Source of the DNA: a virus
Direction: 5' to 3' (one strand)
Virus record (IMG/VR): IMGVR_UViG_3300036719_003127
Coordinates: 1 to 48,793 of that record
DNA length: 48,793 bases
The position numbers were made by a program, and so were the translations under genes. Every line of letters starts with the position of its first letter. Position 1 is the first letter of the stretch. The notes beneath the pieces were generated by a model that saw only the letters and a program-made list of their open reading frames with translations, had not been told where the DNA came from and ran no database searches. Below are positions 31,365 to 37,761 of the stretch, in pieces.

Positions 31365-31719
31365 TGGAGGCGGGGGAAGTCGAATCCCCGTCCTATCATA
31401 CTTCAAATTACATTATCTACAAGTTTATTTTATTCATGAGTTAAATAGGAGTACAGAATAAACAAGACTAATCCTATCTTACCAACTGCTCTTAACCTAC
31501 AACCCGTTGGATATTGTAAGTGCAGAGGGATTTAACGACAGACTTTTGATCCCTACCCTCATTCGGTATCGCAGTCTGTTACTGCCGTTTTTTATTAGGC
31601 AGCAAGGGCTAACTGATTTGTGCCAGTTAAAGCATTTGGTAGATTTTTAGAGTGGCCTTTCCACCAACCACTACTTGCCAATATAATCGTCTTTATGTAG
31701 TCGAAACCTTTACGCCCCC
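31365..31719 (-). ncRNA. ssrA: transfer-messenger RNA (tmRNA)
   Basis: The 355-base gene opens GGGGGCGTAAAGGTTTCGAC and ends with a tRNA-like T-arm (GGGGA-TTCGACT-TCCCC) and acceptor strand CGCCTCC, which pairs with GGGGGCG at the 5' end; discriminator A follows and no CCA is encoded. Pseudoknot PK1 is exact: AGTGG/CCACT interleaved with TTGGT/ACCAA (31636-31672). Eleven bases later comes the tag frame. tmRNA with SmpB rescues stalled ribosomes and marks their products for Clp proteolysis. It appears cotranscribed with tRNA-Ile and the gene at 31720-31956, whose stop abuts the tmRNA 5' end. No smpB gene was seen in the window, so host SmpB is presumably used. Confidence 0.95.
31592..31624 (-). 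other. tmRNA tag reading frame, GTNQLALAA
   Basis: From GGC (31622-31624) the frame reads GTNQLALAA and ends in two UAA stops (31592-31597). The resume codon is preceded by UUUAACU, with A at -4 as in known tmRNAs, and lies 11 bases after PK1. With the alanine charged on tmRNA the tag is AGTNQLALAA. The LALAA end resembles ClpXP/ClpAP degrons. An upstream in-frame reading (ALTGTNQLALAA) is the alternative. Confidence 0.85.
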
Positions 31720-31956
31720 TTATTTCTTTAATACACTGGGAGGATCACAAGCATTAAAAAATGGATTATTTTCTAATCTGTCAATCTCATTTTGAATTTG
31801 TTGAAATTCAATTTGACTAGTTCCACAACGCCAAAGAACAGAATCAAATTCTAATTTCCGTAGCCTGTTGTATAAATGAACATTAAAAGAAAAAGATAAG
31901 ATCAGTAATCCAACCAAGAAAGTATAACTTGCCAAATGATTTGAACGATTAGTCAT
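31720..31956 (-). CDS. small membrane protein between tRNA-Ile and tmRNA
   Basis: ATG 31956 has a GGAG site. The 78-residue protein has one N-terminal span (YTFLVGLLILSFSFNVHLY) followed by a short amphipathic, coiled-coil-like tail (SQIEFQQIQNEIDRLENN) with Cys residues. Its stop codon ends exactly where the tmRNA begins and it starts about 30 bases after tRNA-Ile, so one transcript probably carries all three. It could link ribosome rescue or tRNA function to the membrane, or simply be a passenger. Confidence 0.7.
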   Translation of the reverse strand: MTNRSNHLASYTFLVGLLILSFSFNVHLYNRLRKLEFDSVLWRCGTSQIEFQQIQNEIDRLENNPFFNACDPPSVLKK

Positions 31957-31985
31957 AAATCTCCTTATTTAAAAAATTAAACCAA

Positions 31986-32059
31986 TAGGGCGTGTAGGAG
32001 TCGAACCTACCTTTTGAACACCTTATAAGAGTGTGTGCCACTACCGGCGGCAACGCCCC
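31986..32059 (-). tRNA. tRNA-Ile (UAU)
   Basis: The 74-base gene has acceptor GGGGCGT / ACGCCCT (one G-U), D-stem GCC / GGC, anticodon stem ACACT / GGTGT with loop CTTATAA (anticodon UAU, complement at 32025-32027), a 7-base variable loop and T-arm GTAGG-TTCGACT-CCTAC. The discriminator is A and CCA is not encoded. It reads AUA, a codon rare in many bacteria but favoured by AT-rich genomes. It lies 8 bases after the -10 of the promoter at 32068-32095, so it is close to the 5' end of the transcript. Confidence 0.88.
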
Positions 32060-32067
32060 ATATTTCT

Positions 32068-32095
32068 ATTATACCTATCGGTCGATCCCTGTCAA
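32068..32095 (-). promoter_or_regulatory. consensus sigma-70 promoter of the tRNA-Ile/tmRNA operon
   Basis: TTGACA (32090-32095), 16-base spacer, TATAAT (32068-32073): both boxes are perfect. CCGATA lies late in the spacer, next to the -10. The transcript would start within a few bases of the tRNA-Ile 5' end. The -35 overlaps the last codon of the SpoU gene. Confidence 0.9.
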
Positions 32096-32637
32096 CTCTT
32101 GAGGTATTTTTCGTAATAGTTGCGATAAATACTCATAATAATACCACTAGTTGTTCCAACATTTAAAGACCGTACACTACCATAAGTCGGAATAGTTAGA
32201 ACACAAGCACAAGCCATAAGAATTGTTTCTGATAGACCAGCATTTTCTTCTCCAAAAATAAAAATTGGTTCATCAATATTAGAAAAATCAAAACTAAAAG
32301 GATCAAAAGTAATATCTTTGTATGCTGGAATATTATTTTCAATAGCAATTAATGTACGACCACTCGATGAATGTGATTTAATAAAATCTTCTTCAGTTTT
32401 ATGATAATACATTGAAGTATAGTGATGGGTTCCAACGCTACCTCTTTTATCCCATTTCTTTTTGCCAACATAATGCACACTACGAAATCCAAAAAAGTTT
32501 GCATTACGAACCATAGTGCTAAGATTAAAATCACCACCAATATTAATCATAGCAACACTTGCTGCTATACTATTCTTGTAGCAATAGTTTCCGATTTCGG
32601 GAACACTTAAATTTTTCAGACTATCAATAACATTCAT
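32092..32637 (-). CDS. SpoU/TrmH-family RNA 2'-O-methyltransferase
   Basis: The 181-residue SPOUT protein has the three motifs: motif 1 FNLSTMVRNANFFG (Asn38-Arg44), motif 2 PIFIFGEENAGLSE (about 125-137) and motif 3 IPTYGSVRSLNVGTTSG (149-165), which forms the trefoil knot that binds SAM. Small SpoU enzymes methylate the ribose of tRNA or rRNA. The stop codon carries the -35 of the tRNA-Ile/tmRNA promoter, so the neighbourhood suggests a phage tRNA or tmRNA substrate. This is inference; host rRNA is also possible. Confidence 0.85.
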   Translation of the reverse strand: MNVIDSLKNLSVPEIGNYCYKNSIAASVAMINIGGDFNLSTMVRNANFFGFRSVHYVGKKKWDKRGSVGTHHYTSMYYHKTEEDFIKSHSSSGRTLIAIENNIPAYKDITFDPFSFDFSNIDEPIFIFGEENAGLSETILMACACVLTIPTYGSVRSLNVGTTSGIIMSIYRNYYEKYLKS

Positions 32638-33062
32638 TGTGTGTTACTTTTACTTAAAATTTCATGATACTTAGCAAGCATACTAAATAATAGATTAATA
32701 TCTCGTTGTTTATGCTTTTCGTCCATTTCTAATGCTGCTATAAGTTCCAATTCATACAAAAATTTTAGATCATTATTTTGTAGTTTATTATATTGTGTAT
32801 CTGTTTGAATTTTATCTTTAACGCACGGTGATGATACCAGAATGGTATCTATTTCACCCCACTTTTTATTTAATTGTTTTATGTGGTATCTATATTGATG
32901 ATTCAGTATCTTGAGACATAATTTATAACACACTCTCGCTATCTTAGACTGTATAATACTTGTACTATCATTTAGATATTTTTGTATAGCACAGAATATA
33001 TTTATGGATTTATTATTATACTTTGGTCTTGGTTTCCAATAATATAATAACTTATTTAGCAT
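32634..33062 (-). CDS. unknown helical protein, 142 aa
   Basis: The protein begins MLNKLLYYWKPRPKYNNKS and is rich in Lys, Asn and Tyr, with predicted long helices (LYELELIAALEMDEKHK). It has two Cys (VCYKLCLK) and no recognised motif. It overlaps the SpoU start by 4 bases. Confidence 0.65.
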   Translation of the reverse strand: MLNKLLYYWKPRPKYNNKSINIFCAIQKYLNDSTSIIQSKIARVCYKLCLKILNHQYRYHIKQLNKKWGEIDTILVSSPCVKDKIQTDTQYNKLQNNDLKFLYELELIAALEMDEKHKQRDINLLFSMLAKYHEILSKSNTQ

Positions 33063-33231
33063 TGTTAATTATTTTTTCTAGTTCTAAAATTTCTTCTTCA
33101 TATTTACTGATTTTATTATACATTGTCTGACAATTCATGCAAAAGTCAGAAGAAATATAGTCTCTACAGTCCGCTATCTGATCCTTTAGTTTTTTTATTT
33201 TTTCCTGTGGAGTTTTTGGTTCGTACATCAT
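33052..33231 (-). CDS. small coiled-coil protein with Cys pair, 59 aa
   Basis: ATG 33231 (or the next ATG, 33228) encodes YEPKTPQEKIKKLKDQIA, a Cys-containing middle (DFCMNCQTMYNKI) and a coiled-coil end (KYEEEILELEKII). It fills the stretch 33063-33163 that otherwise has no gene. The first 68 bases overlap the end of the gene at 33164-33556, an unusually large overlap, so the start may lie further inside. Confidence 0.5.
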   Translation of the reverse strand: MMYEPKTPQEKIKKLKDQIADCRDYISSDFCMNCQTMYNKISKYEEEILELEKIINNAK

Positions 33232-33556
33232 TATCGTCTTTCCAGAATATCATTGTGTTAGTTTTGTCATCCCAAGCACACTCTATCAAATTTTGAGCAG
33301 CGAGTTTAGCCAAACCAACTTCATGAATCCAAAGAACAGTATCTTCAAAAATATTTTCGTTGGTATCTTCATCTAATAGTGGTCTATCTTCATCGTCAAA
33401 ACCATTACACTGTTCTTTAACCAAGGTAATCATCTGTGAAATAGTAATATATTCATCTAAATTATCTTGACTAGATCCACAAATAGATTTGGACGCGGCA
33501 TCTCTCATTTGAGTAGCGTATCCGACCAAATCTGTAATGGCATAAAATTCTGACAT
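33164..33556 (-). CDS. unknown protein, paralogue of the gene at 17276-17716
   Basis: ATG 33556 has GGAGAA upstream. The 130 residues begin MSEFYAITDLVGYATQMRD, with a middle helix (ITISQMITLVKEQCNGF) and an acidic stretch, then VLWIHEVGLAKLAAQNLI and TNTMIFWKDD. The last part matches the C-terminal half of the gene at 17276-17716 in layout and several identities, so these are probably diverged copies. The C-terminal tail is basic. Confidence 0.65.
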   Translation of the reverse strand: MSEFYAITDLVGYATQMRDAASKSICGSSQDNLDEYITISQMITLVKEQCNGFDDEDRPLLDEDTNENIFEDTVLWIHEVGLAKLAAQNLIECAWDDKTNTMIFWKDDNDVRTKNSTGKNKKTKGSDSGL

Positions 33557-33569
33557 TGTTTCTCCAATT

Positions 33570-33854
33570 TTAGTTGATATATTTAGATACACCTTTGTTA
33601 TGAATATTTTCTTTCATATTATCTTCAATATTAACAATTAAATCATCCATAGAATATTCTCCTCTTGATAGCCACTTAGTATTATTTCTGAGTGCTGTTT
33701 TGATTTGAGGTATCCAATGCTGATAAGCGATAGCATATTTATCTGTGAAATTGACACTAATAATAGTTTCTATTTCGGCCAAATATTTTTCTATATTTTC
33801 TCTACATTCGTAGAGTTTATTCAATGCTTCTTTTTTATCTTGTGATTCGTTCAT
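33570..33854 (-). CDS. unknown helical protein, 94 aa
   Basis: The protein begins MNESQDKKEALNKLYECRE and is almost all helical (YAIAYQHWIPQIKTALRNN). No motif is recognised. Its start overlaps the zinc-ribbon gene by 4 bases. Confidence 0.65.
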   Translation of the reverse strand: MNESQDKKEALNKLYECRENIEKYLAEIETIISVNFTDKYAIAYQHWIPQIKTALRNNTKWLSRGEYSMDDLIVNIEDNMKENIHNKGVSKYIN

Positions 33855-34258
33855 ACAAGAACAAGTTTTTGTTTGAGTTTAAGAATTTTGTGCGGAGTTT
33901 TCCAAACTCCTGTTTCTTTATTCTGAATATCTCCATTCATCCAAATATGACAGAACCCAGCATTTTTATCCAGCCCCCATGCTAGGATGCCATTTTCATC
34001 TACTCTTTCCACAAGAAACTTACCACGATAACCCATTGGGATAAAATCACCATGATGCACAAAATATGGGCCACCAGCGACCTTGATCTTGTCTCCCTTT
34101 TGGAGTTCTCTCCAGTTGATATTACGAATAATTTTCGTATTCCTGTCCTCTCTGCTCTTATTCTTGAACATAAAAGGAGTATTGCAATTCTTACACATAT
34201 AGGCACGGGGGCCGGTTTGTGTTCCACACTTATCACAAGTTTTTCTACCTTTAGCCAT
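33851..34258 (-). CDS. zinc-ribbon protein, 135 aa
   Basis: Two CxxC pairs at the N-terminus (CDKCGTQTGPRAYMCKNC) form a zinc ribbon. After a basic linker, a small beta domain follows (RELQKGDKIKVAGGPYFV, HHGDFIPMGYRGKFLVERV) that looks like an SH3-like barrel. Such proteins in phages are thought to bind nucleic acid or RNA polymerase, but this one is not identified. It is first on the transcript from 34290-34317. Confidence 0.7.
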   Translation of the reverse strand: MAKGRKTCDKCGTQTGPRAYMCKNCNTPFMFKNKSREDRNTKIIRNINWRELQKGDKIKVAGGPYFVHHGDFIPMGYRGKFLVERVDENGILAWGLDKNAGFCHIWMNGDIQNKETGVWKTPHKILKLKQKLVLV

Positions 34259-34289
34259 CAGTAATCTCCGTTGTTAGCGTTATAGCCTA

Positions 34290-34317
34290 AGTATACAACA
34301 GTAATCGGTCTTGTCAA
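34290..34317 (-). promoter_or_regulatory. sigma-70 promoter for the zinc-ribbon gene
   Basis: TTGACA (34312-34317), 16-base spacer with CCGATT four bases after the -35, TATACT (34290-34295). Confidence 0.85.
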
Positions 34318-34327
34318 GTGTACTTCT

Positions 34328-34567
34328 TTAGAATTTTTTATTTTTTTCGCTAGTTTTGTCTTGATCTGGAAAGATAGTAAGTTTACCAGGATTGTAGTGA
34401 CAAAAATAACTACTGTGAATACGTTTCTTGATTAAATTATCTTCTTCAATTTCGATATATACATTAATACGATAGCGATTTTCCCATACATTAATAATAC
34501 GAGTCATAAGATAATGCTTAGGCTTCTCAACCTGTTGAAAAAGCAAACTTTCAATTTCAAGATCCAT
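34328..34567 (-). CDS. unknown protein, 79 aa
   Basis: The protein begins MDLEIESLLFQQVEKPKHY and appears beta-rich (RIINVWENRYRINVYIEIE), with a basic tail. No motif is recognised. It overlaps the gene upstream by 11 bases. Confidence 0.65.
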   Translation of the reverse strand: MDLEIESLLFQQVEKPKHYLMTRIINVWENRYRINVYIEIEEDNLIKKRIHSSYFCHYNPGKLTIFPDQDKTSEKNKKF

Positions 34568-34760
34568 TGTTAGTCTCCGGTTGATATGTGTCTATTTCAA
34601 AACTAATTTTTCCATCTGGCATTTCTATAAAATCTATAGGATAATATTCTAATCTTTCAAAATCAAATACGGAAACTTCTTCTTGCCAAGGAAAAGTCCC
34701 AGGATTTTTAATGTCATTTGCTCTTTCGTATAAATAATTGTAAAGTTTAAGCCAAGTCAT
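34557..34760 (-). CDS. unknown protein, 67 aa
   Basis: It begins MTWLKLYNYLYERANDIK and contains WQEEVSVFDFERLEYYPID and acidic, aromatic-rich segments. It has no recognised motif. It follows the zinc-finger gene without a gap. Confidence 0.65.
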   Translation of the reverse strand: MTWLKLYNYLYERANDIKNPGTFPWQEEVSVFDFERLEYYPIDFIEMPDGKISFEIDTYQPETNNGS

Positions 34761-34979
34761 TTATCTAGCCCTTCGGTTTGCTCTATCAAGTTTACGAATA
34801 GTTTCAGTAGCATTAGATGGAACCAACACTAAACTAGGTGCCGTTTTGTGTCCCCAATCCATAAAACCTACGGCACGATTTTCTACGCTACAATCTTTAC
34901 AGATAATTTTACGCCCGGTTTCAACGAGAAACTCATAACGATCAATGCCAACATCATTTTTACAGTAAATGCAGTTCAT
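34761..34979 (-). CDS. small zinc-finger protein, 72 aa
   Basis: Cys pairs near the start (MNCIYCKNDVG) and in the middle (KIICKDCSVENRA) form a zinc knuckle. The C-terminus is basic (TETIRKLDRANRRAR). It may bind nucleic acid or an RNA polymerase subunit. It is first on the transcript from the perfect-consensus promoter at 34999-35026, so it should be strongly expressed early. Confidence 0.7.
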   Translation of the reverse strand: MNCIYCKNDVGIDRYEFLVETGRKIICKDCSVENRAVGFMDWGHKTAPSLVLVPSNATETIRKLDRANRRAR

Positions 34980-34998
34980 GGTTGCCTCCGTAAAACGG

Positions 34999-35026
34999 AT
35001 TATACCATAACCATCGGCATTGTCAA
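34999..35026 (-). promoter_or_regulatory. sigma-70 promoter for the small zinc-finger gene
   Basis: TTGACA (35021-35026), 16-base spacer with CCGATG four bases after the -35 and TGG before the -10, TATAAT (34999-35004): both boxes are perfect. It lies over the 3' end of the deaminase gene. Confidence 0.9.
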
Positions 35027-35458
35027 CTCGCTTACTGTAATCAAATTTCCAATACTATCACTAAAATTTCCATCATCTGTGCTGTAATAAATATTGTTTA
35101 ATCCAACAGCACTCAATAGTTTACTACAATTTTCACAAGGCTTACTTCCAAGAATCAATCCTTTTCGGTTAATTCTAAGCACACATATTGTCCAATTAGG
35201 ATCAATGGTATTATAGCGATCAAGTAATTGAGAAATAAGACGAGATTCAGAATGATAATATGGAAACTCCTTATATTTTGGAAGATTAAAATCCTCACCT
35301 ATTCTATAAGCACCAGTATGGGTTTTGATTGGATTATTTTGAGTAAAAGAAATTAGTTTGGTGCCAGCAAACGCCGCACAATAATGATAACATCTAATCT
35401 GTTTCGTAGGATTCCAATTCTGGTATGCTTTCCGAATTGTTTTCTGAATAATTTTCAT
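35000..35458 (-). CDS. cytidine-deaminase-fold protein
   Basis: The 152 residues carry the two zinc motifs of the deaminase superfamily: H-x-E as His69-Ser-Glu71 in PYYHSESRLISQLL, and P-C-x-x-C as Pro107-Cys108 to Cys111 in GSKPCENCSKLL. CDA/dCMP deaminases convert cytosine to uracil in nucleosides or nucleotides and could supply dUMP for the phage ThyX. Secreted deaminase toxins and tRNA deaminases share the fold, so the substrate is uncertain. Its tail region overlaps the promoter at 34999-35026. Confidence 0.75.
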   Translation of the reverse strand: MKIIQKTIRKAYQNWNPTKQIRCYHYCAAFAGTKLISFTQNNPIKTHTGAYRIGEDFNLPKYKEFPYYHSESRLISQLLDRYNTIDPNWTICVLRINRKGLILGSKPCENCSKLLSAVGLNNIYYSTDDGNFSDSIGNLITVSELTMPMVMV

Positions 35459-35579
35459 TTTGATCCAAAATATTATTTGTTATTTCAATATCGTAATGTT
35501 GGAGTGCTTTTAATGGTATTCTTTTTGGTTCTTTGTGTCTTGGATTATTGGTTAATGGTATTTTTTGTGGTTCTTTCAT
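35394..35579 (-). CDS. small Pro/Asn-rich protein, 61 aa
   Basis: The start follows AGGTGA. The sequence begins MKEPQKIPLTNNPRHKEPK and is rich in Pro, Asn and Glu, with little predicted structure. The last 65 bases overlap the deaminase gene in another frame, which makes one of the two starts uncertain. Confidence 0.45.
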   Translation of the reverse strand: MKEPQKIPLTNNPRHKEPKRIPLKALQHYDIEITNNILDQNENYSENNSESIPELESYETD

Positions 35580-35586
35580 GGATCAC

Positions 35587-35733
35587 CTATTTTGTTGCTA
35601 ACATATATAATCCAATATTAGCAAAAGCATAACCAGTATATGCTATGAGCATACCAATATTACCTTTATAGCCTTGTTCTAACGCTACATAAAGATACAC
35701 TAGCCCTGTTAATGCTATAAGCCAAGAACTCAT
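35587..35733 (-). CDS. small membrane protein, 48 aa
   Basis: ATG 35733 overlaps the UvdE stop (ATGA). The protein has two short hydrophobic segments (SSWLIALTGLVYLYVAL and LIAYTGYAFANIGLYML) joined by QGYKGN. This small two-span protein type is common in large phages and unassigned. Confidence 0.7.
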   Translation of the reverse strand: MSSWLIALTGLVYLYVALEQGYKGNIGMLIAYTGYAFANIGLYMLATK

Positions 35734-36644
35734 ACCAATACCCCACTGATAATTTGTTCATATTTTTCGATAGCCAAATCTTTACCTTTAAGTTCCATAT
35801 CTATGTCAAATTCTAAACCATAAGTCTCAAACTTATTATAAGCATACTCAGCATGAGCACGAGGATTATTACCCTCTCGACTTTCACTATAATGAAATAA
35901 TGGTTTAGTTTGCCATGTATCATAACACATATTAATCGCTTCACGTTCTGTGAGATTATTAGAATGGCACTTGTGATGCAGATAATCAAAACAGATTGGT
36001 ATGCGGGTAATAGGATGAAAAATATCAACCAGTTCTTTCACGCTCCAGCAATTTAGTTTATCATCGTTCTCGATAGTCATACGCTTCTGACAATTTTCAT
36101 CTAACCGAATGAAGTTTGAGTAAAATCTATGAGAGATTTCTTCTCTGGTTCCATTATTATTATGAACATGAAGATTCATGGGCGAATTAGTATCTGCCGG
36201 TAATCCAATTCTGTCGAAGAAACTACTGTAGAAGTTGAGTTCTGTGATTGTTTTCTCGACCACCTTATCGGAGAGACTTGATAGCGAATTAAACTCGCTA
36301 GGATGACAACTAACACGAACGCCAGTAGTGGAAATAGTTTGTGCGATATTATCAAACTCATCTTGAATATCTTCATGATTGGGTAAATCCTCTAATGAGA
36401 CATTAGCCTCGTCATAAGTAATGAGAGGAAAAATATCACTACTAACTCTATAAGTATAGTTATTACTACCGCAAAATTTGATTGTTTCATTTGTTGTTAC
36501 AAGATTATTAAGAATTCTTTCTCCAAGAATAGCCAATGCTTCTTCTCTTGGTAAAGAATTAAATCTTTTAAAGGTCATGGTTTTATGACAAATACCTTGA
36601 TCTTTAAGTTTAAGAGAAATACAACAAAGACCGAATCTGTTCAT
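35730..36644 (-). CDS. uvdE: UV damage endonuclease (UvdE/UVDE family)
   Basis: The 304-residue TIM barrel has the UVDE pattern: RFGLCCISLKLKDQGICH at the start, FPLITYDEANVSLEDLP, RVSCHPSEFNSLSS, MNLHVHNNNGTREEI, MTIENDDKLNCWSVKELVD, PICFDYLHHKCHS, and FHYSESREGNNPRAHAEY. The metal ligands (His/Glu of HPSEF, NLHVH, IENDD, FDYLHHKC, HYSES) are present. It nicks DNA 5' to cyclobutane dimers and other lesions, giving UV repair without a host pathway. It has its own promoter (36661-36688). Confidence 0.9.
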   Translation of the reverse strand: MNRFGLCCISLKLKDQGICHKTMTFKRFNSLPREEALAILGERILNNLVTTNETIKFCGSNNYTYRVSSDIFPLITYDEANVSLEDLPNHEDIQDEFDNIAQTISTTGVRVSCHPSEFNSLSSLSDKVVEKTITELNFYSSFFDRIGLPADTNSPMNLHVHNNNGTREEISHRFYSNFIRLDENCQKRMTIENDDKLNCWSVKELVDIFHPITRIPICFDYLHHKCHSNNLTEREAINMCYDTWQTKPLFHYSESREGNNPRAHAEYAYNKFETYGLEFDIDMELKGKDLAIEKYEQIISGVLV

Positions 36645-36660
36645 ATGACCTCCAACTGAG

Positions 36661-36688
36661 AGTATATCATACTATCGGTTTTTGTCAA
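36661..36688 (-). promoter_or_regulatory. sigma-70 promoter for uvdE
   Basis: TTGACA (36683-36688), 16-base spacer with CCGATA five bases after the -35, TATACT (36661-36666). The -35 overlaps the stop codon of the thioredoxin-like gene. Confidence 0.88.
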
Positions 36689-37164
36689 GTGCTGCATGAA
36701 CTTTTTGTTTGAGGCTGGGGCGGGTTAATTTTTAATTTAAACCAGTTTATTAGGTTATTATCTGCACCACCCTTGGTAAAACAGCCAGTATTTTTCTTTA
36801 ATATATTTTCTGATCCATCTATAATGAAGTAGGATGGATAAGTATATATATTGTATTTATTGGATAATTGTGTAACAGTTTTGCTCATATTAATAAGTAA
36901 AACTTCATAATCCTTCAAAATTTCTTGTATCTCTGAATTATAGTTGATTAGATACTTGATGACTGTACAACCGGGACAACCATCCATATAAAATAACAAG
37001 AAGATATTTTTATTACTAGATTTAGAAGTCTCAAGCGTATGAAAATAGTCGATCTCTACTTGTTTGCCATTCATAAATGCAAGTTCTTTATCTTTTTGTT
37101 TTTTTTCTAAATCAGATAAAGCGGATTCATAAAGTTTATTTTCTTCTTCTGTTGGTGTGTTCAT
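36685..37164 (-). CDS. thioredoxin-fold protein, cytosolic
   Basis: The 159 residues have a charged N-terminal helix (about 45 residues), then a thioredoxin fold with IFLLFYMDGCPGCTVIKYL (CPGC, Cys63/Cys66) and NKYNIYTYPSYFIID holding the cis-Pro. No signal peptide is present, so it is cytosolic, unlike the exported one at 14904-15290. A role as electron donor for a reductase or as a chaperone is possible. Confidence 0.8.
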   Translation of the reverse strand: MNTPTEEENKLYESALSDLEKKQKDKELAFMNGKQVEIDYFHTLETSKSSNKNIFLLFYMDGCPGCTVIKYLINYNSEIQEILKDYEVLLINMSKTVTQLSNKYNIYTYPSYFIIDGSENILKKNTGCFTKGGADNNLINWFKLKINPPQPQTKSSCST

Positions 37165-37186
37165 AGTAATTTCCTTTGATTAATGA

Positions 37187-37372
37187 TTAAATATTAATTT
37201 CTTCAACTGAATATATTTTCATAACAGTATAATTTGGATTTATGCCATTATAAAAATCAATTAAGGCTTTTTCTTCTGATTGAGCAAAAACCAGATCATT
37301 GATAAGTATGGTTTGTTTGGTAGGATCTGATATCTCATAAATTTGAGCGGTTATATTAAACTGCTTATTCAT
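37187..37372 (-). CDS. unknown protein, 61 aa
   Basis: It begins MNKQFNITAQIYEISDPTK and looks like a small beta-alpha protein (KALIDFYNGINPNYTVMKIY). No motif is recognised. It overlaps the gene upstream by 4 bases and precedes the thioredoxin-like gene. Confidence 0.65.
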   Translation of the reverse strand: MNKQFNITAQIYEISDPTKQTILINDLVFAQSEEKALIDFYNGINPNYTVMKIYSVEEINI

Positions 37373-37761
37373 AATATATTATCGAACCTCGCTGATAATT
37401 CTGATAAAATTTTTATTTTTTGTTTTTGGTTTTGAAAATCAATTCTTAAAACATACTCATTGTGTTTATCGTATTCTAATTGACACTGTGGCGTTAATAT
37501 GTCTCGTAACTGTTTAATAATGTTTCTGTTTGGCACTTTAAAAGATATGTAAAATTGTGGTACTTTATTTTTTTGTCCAAAATGTCCTTCACAACTATAT
37601 TGTGTAATACAACCCATATACTCTAAAGCAAGTATAAAATAATTTACTCCTTTGTCTAATATTTCATTACAATATAAACCGCAAGGAGAACTTCTTATAA
37701 TATTCAGTTCTTTTGCCTTTTCCCAAGAATTTAATTTTTGAACTTTGGTTTGTTTTCCCAT
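37369..37761 (-). CDS. phage protein with 'SCEGH' motif, 130 aa
   Basis: The protein has LEYMGCITQYSCEGHFGQ, in which the Y-S-C-E-G-H motif recurs in an uncharacterised phage family, followed by a strand-helix pattern (VPQFYISFKVPNRNIIKQL). It overlaps the ThyX gene by 31 bases and is cotranscribed with it. The function is unknown. Confidence 0.7.
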   Translation of the reverse strand: MGKQTKVQKLNSWEKAKELNIIRSSPCGLYCNEILDKGVNYFILALEYMGCITQYSCEGHFGQKNKVPQFYISFKVPNRNIIKQLRDILTPQCQLEYDKHNEYVLRIDFQNQKQKIKILSELSARFDNIL

